Assembly: GCA_023101725.1 (NCBI GenBank)
Contig: JALJCO010000093.1
Location: 62,001-126,000, forward strand
Origin: Atherinomorus stipes
Lineage: Eukaryota > Chordata > Actinopteri > Atheriniformes > Atherinidae
Reading direction: 5' to 3'
Length of the DNA: 64,000 nucleotides
How positions within the stretch are numbered: the stretch's first letter is position 1; each line of letters opens with the position of its first letter. The notes under the pieces are model-generated. The model did no database searches, had not been told where the DNA came from, and saw only the letters and a list, made by a program, of their open reading frames with translations. Of the stretch, positions 60,782-64,000 are shown in pieces. The translations under genes and the position numbers were made by a program.

Positions 60782-63099
60782 ATATTTCGAGAGTAACGAC
60801 ACAAGCGACACGGCTAAGATGGTGACAGTGGGAACCGTCCAACTGGCTTCAGTTTTAGCTCTTCACAAACCAATGAGGACATGAGCGGAAGGTTCATCCA
60901 GTATATATACAGTCTTTGGAGAAGTACAAATTAAACAGGCAAACAGGGAAGACATGGTGACTTTGCTGGTCTGTTAACTGCATTGGAAGTAACCAGATGG
61001 TCTCCCTAAATGACTATTGTTTGTTGTTGTTGCATTCATTGCAACTACCCAGGCTGCTGGGATCTTTTTGCTTTATTATCACCGTCTTTGTGCCTTTTCC
61101 TCATGACAGAACCATTTCTCACTAAGACACTCTCTTCTAACTAATTCATTTTCCCAAGACAGAATTTATCTTCCATTTCTCTGCACACACAGAGATACAA
61201 TCAGATTTTCTTTTCAATGAAAATGCGGAAAAGGCTTTTGTTCCCAAAGAGTGTCTGTTTTTTTGTTTTCTTTTTTACTGTGGTGAGTTCCATATCATCA
61301 TCTTTGTACTTTTGAATGTAAACTGTATGAATCTATAATGTGGCACTGATGGATGCACTCATTTTCTTGACTACTTGTGCGGTTTAGTATAATCATCTAA
61401 AGATGTTGCCTTTTCTTCTCACTTACAAATCACCTCAAAGGAGAAAATGCTGTGCAGAACTTGCTTCTGTAAATTTCCACACTACTGAAAATGGAGACAG
61501 AAATGTATGTCTCCCCATCAGTCTATTATTGATATGACACTTATCTTTCAGTCGCTCTATCATATTCTGTCCCCCCCACCCTTGGTACGTGGCCGCTGAT
61601 CTACACCCAGTTGCAGAGTGGGCACAGACACATGCAAATACATTTGCGTACACATTAATGCAGCTGCAGATGGATTTTTAACCTCTACAGCTTGTAGCCA
61701 TCCACTCATCTTTCTTCTCGCTTTTTCCACTTTTTCACTTTAGCTCACACCATCTTCTCCAAGCCCCTCTTTCTGTCTTTCCCCTCATCTCTGCAGCTTC
61801 CGGAGGGGTTCCTACTGATTTATCATTGCCTGTCAACATGTCTCCTGAGGCCTATCATCCCTTGGAGCTTCTTCTTCACTTTAGCTGGTAAGGTGGTGCA
61901 CATCTTGCCTTTCTAAAAAGGTGAACCCTGAATATGTTCACACTTGTTAATTTAAATTGATAATGTGACGTGCTTTGTGCTCAGTCTTAACTCAATTAAG
62001 ACTGTTAAAGAACCTGAAAGGGCTTTAAAACAAATTAGTCACTAAAAATCTTTTATATACACAATTTTAAACTTATATAATGTATTTATTCACATTGGGA
62101 ACAAACACATACTTTATTCAATGTTGTTGATTTATGTATGCATTTGTTTATTTGTTTATTCATTCAGTCATTTAGACTGTCCTACAACAGACATCCTTTG
62201 ACGCCGTCAGTAGATTGTGTTTCTACCTGCAGTTTGTCTTTCCATCTTTCAGTTTTCAGGTATGAGAAAAAGCGAGACCATATCAAATGTGATTTATCCA
62301 GCATTGGACAGCTAGATAGTAAACTATACATGCTGACCAGGATCAGCAAGGTTGCAGAGGGGAAGGTCATAACTGTATAATATTGACACGGTGCACCAAG
62401 ACATGGTTGTGTGAAGAATGGAAGATGTGACTGTGATTGCTTGTGTTAGAATGTACTTTTCTAAAACTGTTGTGCTGATTTCTTTTTTTTTTTTGAGTGA
62501 GTATATTTCTGTATCTTTCTACTGCCACAATGTACAAATAGCATTAACATTAACAATAGCATTAACATGCCTGCTTATCACAGTGCGCCTCAGGCCTGGG
62601 ATATACTTGCTGTGGGCGCAAACGTTCACGCAAGCTGTCTGCATCATCTGTGCATGTACTTGCTGCAGCATGTCGCGGCCAAAACACTCAATACCGGAGG
62701 CCACCGCTAGGAGCAGTACACAGCACTTGGACACTGAGAATGGGAAAAGGTCAATCTGCCGGTCAGATTGTATTTCCGGGGCATACGTGAACAACCCAGG
62801 AAAGTTGCGATACCTCAGCAAAACAGCCTGTAAGCATCTGTTTACATAACTGTAGTTACGGTAAACTACCGGTTATGCTGATCTGCAGCCATTTACTGCA
62901 ACCAAAACAGTAAATTCACTGGAAGATGCAAGTTTTCTCTGGAGAGTTTCTTTGTGCATGAGTATGAAACGTGCACGTTATTTCGTGCATGTTGAGTGGG
63001 AGGAGAGAAAACGAGAAAAACGAGAGTAGGAGCGTTTCTCACTGGGAGAAACAGTTAGGGGCGGGGCTTACAGTTCAAACTACACTCTTCACCTCGCTC
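60782..63099. other. no gene recognised; repeat-like DNA near both ends
   Basis: 60.78-60.92 kb ('aagatggtgacagtgggaac' ... 'atatatacagtctttgg') looks like the outer part of a fish repeat adjoining the foldback element. About 62.59-63.1 kb is CpG-bearing and includes 'ggcctgggatatacttgctg', probably an old transposon body. The 143-codon frame at 62418-62849 spans its edge and has no recognised domain. Confidence 0.45.
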
Positions 63100-64000
63100 A
63101 CGGTTCGCAAATGTGCAAAATCAGGTATAGTGCCTTTAAATATGATGAAGAGTTATATAGTTACACAGAATTCATTAATGCTTACCCTGTACTTTTGTCT
63201 CCGAGAGAGTTTTCTATTGTAATGAATGCTATTCCCTCTGGTATCAAAATGTTGCTAAAAGGTTTCACCCTCTCCGTTCCTGTTGTCATTCATATGGATC
63301 CTTCTTTAAACACATGTTGGCATGATATGCCTCTCTAACAGGCAATCAAACAAAAGTATCAGGATGCTTTTTTAACAACTTTCTGTCTCTGTACCCCATA
63401 CTTTATCATAAGCCGTTTTCAGACTTGCATTGCGGAACATTAGCGGTTAAGTTCATCCGCTCTTTAAGCGGACTCGTCTTTTCAAACATGTCGCTTTGTT
63501 GCAGAGTCCGCAATATTACCACTTTCCAGTGCAAGTCTGAAAGGGGCTATATTGTAATAGTTTAGTTTGTAACATTCCTTGGAAAAAAGTTTGGTCTTTA
63601 CCTTACAAATACCTCTTAACTAACAAGGTCAGGGAGATTTCTTTCAAAATACTATATAAATACTACCCAGTCAAATATTTCATTTCACTCAGGTTCAAAA
63701 AGGATATCGACAGCAGCTGGTCTTTTTGCAATAGTCTTCCTGAAACTTTGACTCATTTATTCTGGACGTGTCCACATGTTTAAACGTTTTGGTCTGACAT
63801 CTTAACTCTCTTTGAAACTAATCTTTCCCCAAACATTTAATTTTCTTTTAAGAATATGATTTTTGATCTCTATGAATTTGAAGAAGACAAATCTTATGTC
63901 ATGAATTTAATATTGATCCTGGCCAAATTTTAAAGCTTTAAAGACTTTGAACTCTCTTGAAAAATATAATGTGATTAACTGGTAATTTATCGTTATCTTT
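63100..64000 (+). pseudogene. LINE-1/Tx1-like ORF2 fragment, 3' portion
   Basis: The piece before the MITE reads EFINAYPVLLSPREFSIVMN and AIPSG, as in the linker after the reverse transcriptase of fish L1-clade ORF2. After the MITE the frame from 63580 reads WKKVWSLPYKYLLTNKVREI then SFKILYKYYPVK. The C-terminal Cys/His region follows: SWSFCNSLPETLTHLFWTC, the CxxC-like ... HLFWxC signature of this clade. Stops follow after CPHV and later. The reverse transcriptase and endonuclease are absent (5'-truncated), and the copy runs off the window. It is dead. Confidence 0.82.
63411..63548. mobile_element. 138 bp MITE inserted in the LINE
   Basis: Ends agccgttttcagacttgcat and, reverse-complemented, agcccctttcagacttgcac match at most positions over about 24 bp. 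A 3 bp ATA flanks both sides, compatible with a Harbinger-type 3 bp duplication. Inner short stems ('ccgctctttaagcgg') are present. Excising it joins two LINE segments of compatible content, so it inserted after the LINE. Confidence 0.75.

Noticed and set aside
62418..62849. 143-codon plus-strand open frame
   Set aside because: It crosses from plain AT-rich DNA into a CpG-bearing repeat-like body and shows no recognisable protein features.

Overview
The window looks like AT-rich, non-coding nuclear DNA from a ray-finned fish, probably a percomorph. The evidence is the repeat content: a SINE tail found across teleosts ('ggcgacctgtccagggtgta'), several hAT and PIF/Harbinger DNA elements, many short non-autonomous elements with terminal inverted repeats (TIRs), a LINE-1/Tx1-like retroposon, a long (AT)n microsatellite and many A/T homopolymers. 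There is no operon structure and no bacterial or phage signature. I found no intact host protein-coding gene, rRNA, functional tRNA or CRISPR array. Nearly all short open frames are chance products or parts of mobile elements, so the window is best read as intergenic or deep intronic sequence.

Layout, left to right. 1-7.1 kb: no recognisable feature beyond simple repeats. 7.1-7.8 kb: a TIR element. 7.8-15.1 kb: unremarkable. 15.1-17.0 kb: a 1.9 kb hAT element with a 7/8 target-site duplication (TSD). 17.4-18.1 kb: a composition-distinct block that could be conserved non-coding DNA. 18.6-19.6 and 21.5-22.8 kb: two further TIR elements, the second with a smaller element nested inside and a weak THAP-like trace. 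22.8-29.9 kb: mostly featureless, with perfect hairpins at 27.22 and 29.56 kb. 29.95-30.15 kb: a GGGTTA-rich short TIR element. 32.1-33.9 kb: a 5'-truncated SINE tail with a TSD, then a Charlie-like hAT element. 34.8-35.05 kb: (AT)n.

35.2-39.3 kb is the richest stretch for coding remnants, all on the minus strand. It holds a decayed PIF/Harbinger transposase and its Myb-like partner, an unrecognised exon-like open frame, and a set of short splice-flanked segments whose order matches the parts of a protein kinase domain, with a 219 bp hAT MITE in one of the gaps.

40.1-52.1 kb carries four copies of a tRNA-like repeat, two opposite-strand copies of an ~0.85 kb unclassified repeat about 8 kb apart, a second Harbinger fragment, and a full SINE nested in a TIR element. 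56.2-57.0 kb is another TIR element. 59.9-60.8 kb is a symmetric foldback element with two 311 bp arms. 63.1-64.0 kb is the 3' part of a LINE-1/Tx1-like ORF2, split by a 138 bp MITE and running off the window end.

The annotated elements do not work together as a pathway. The window records repeated insertion, nesting and decay of selfish DNA. The most unusual items are the kinase-like exon series, the tRNA-like repeat family, the inverted 0.85 kb pair and the symmetric foldback element.
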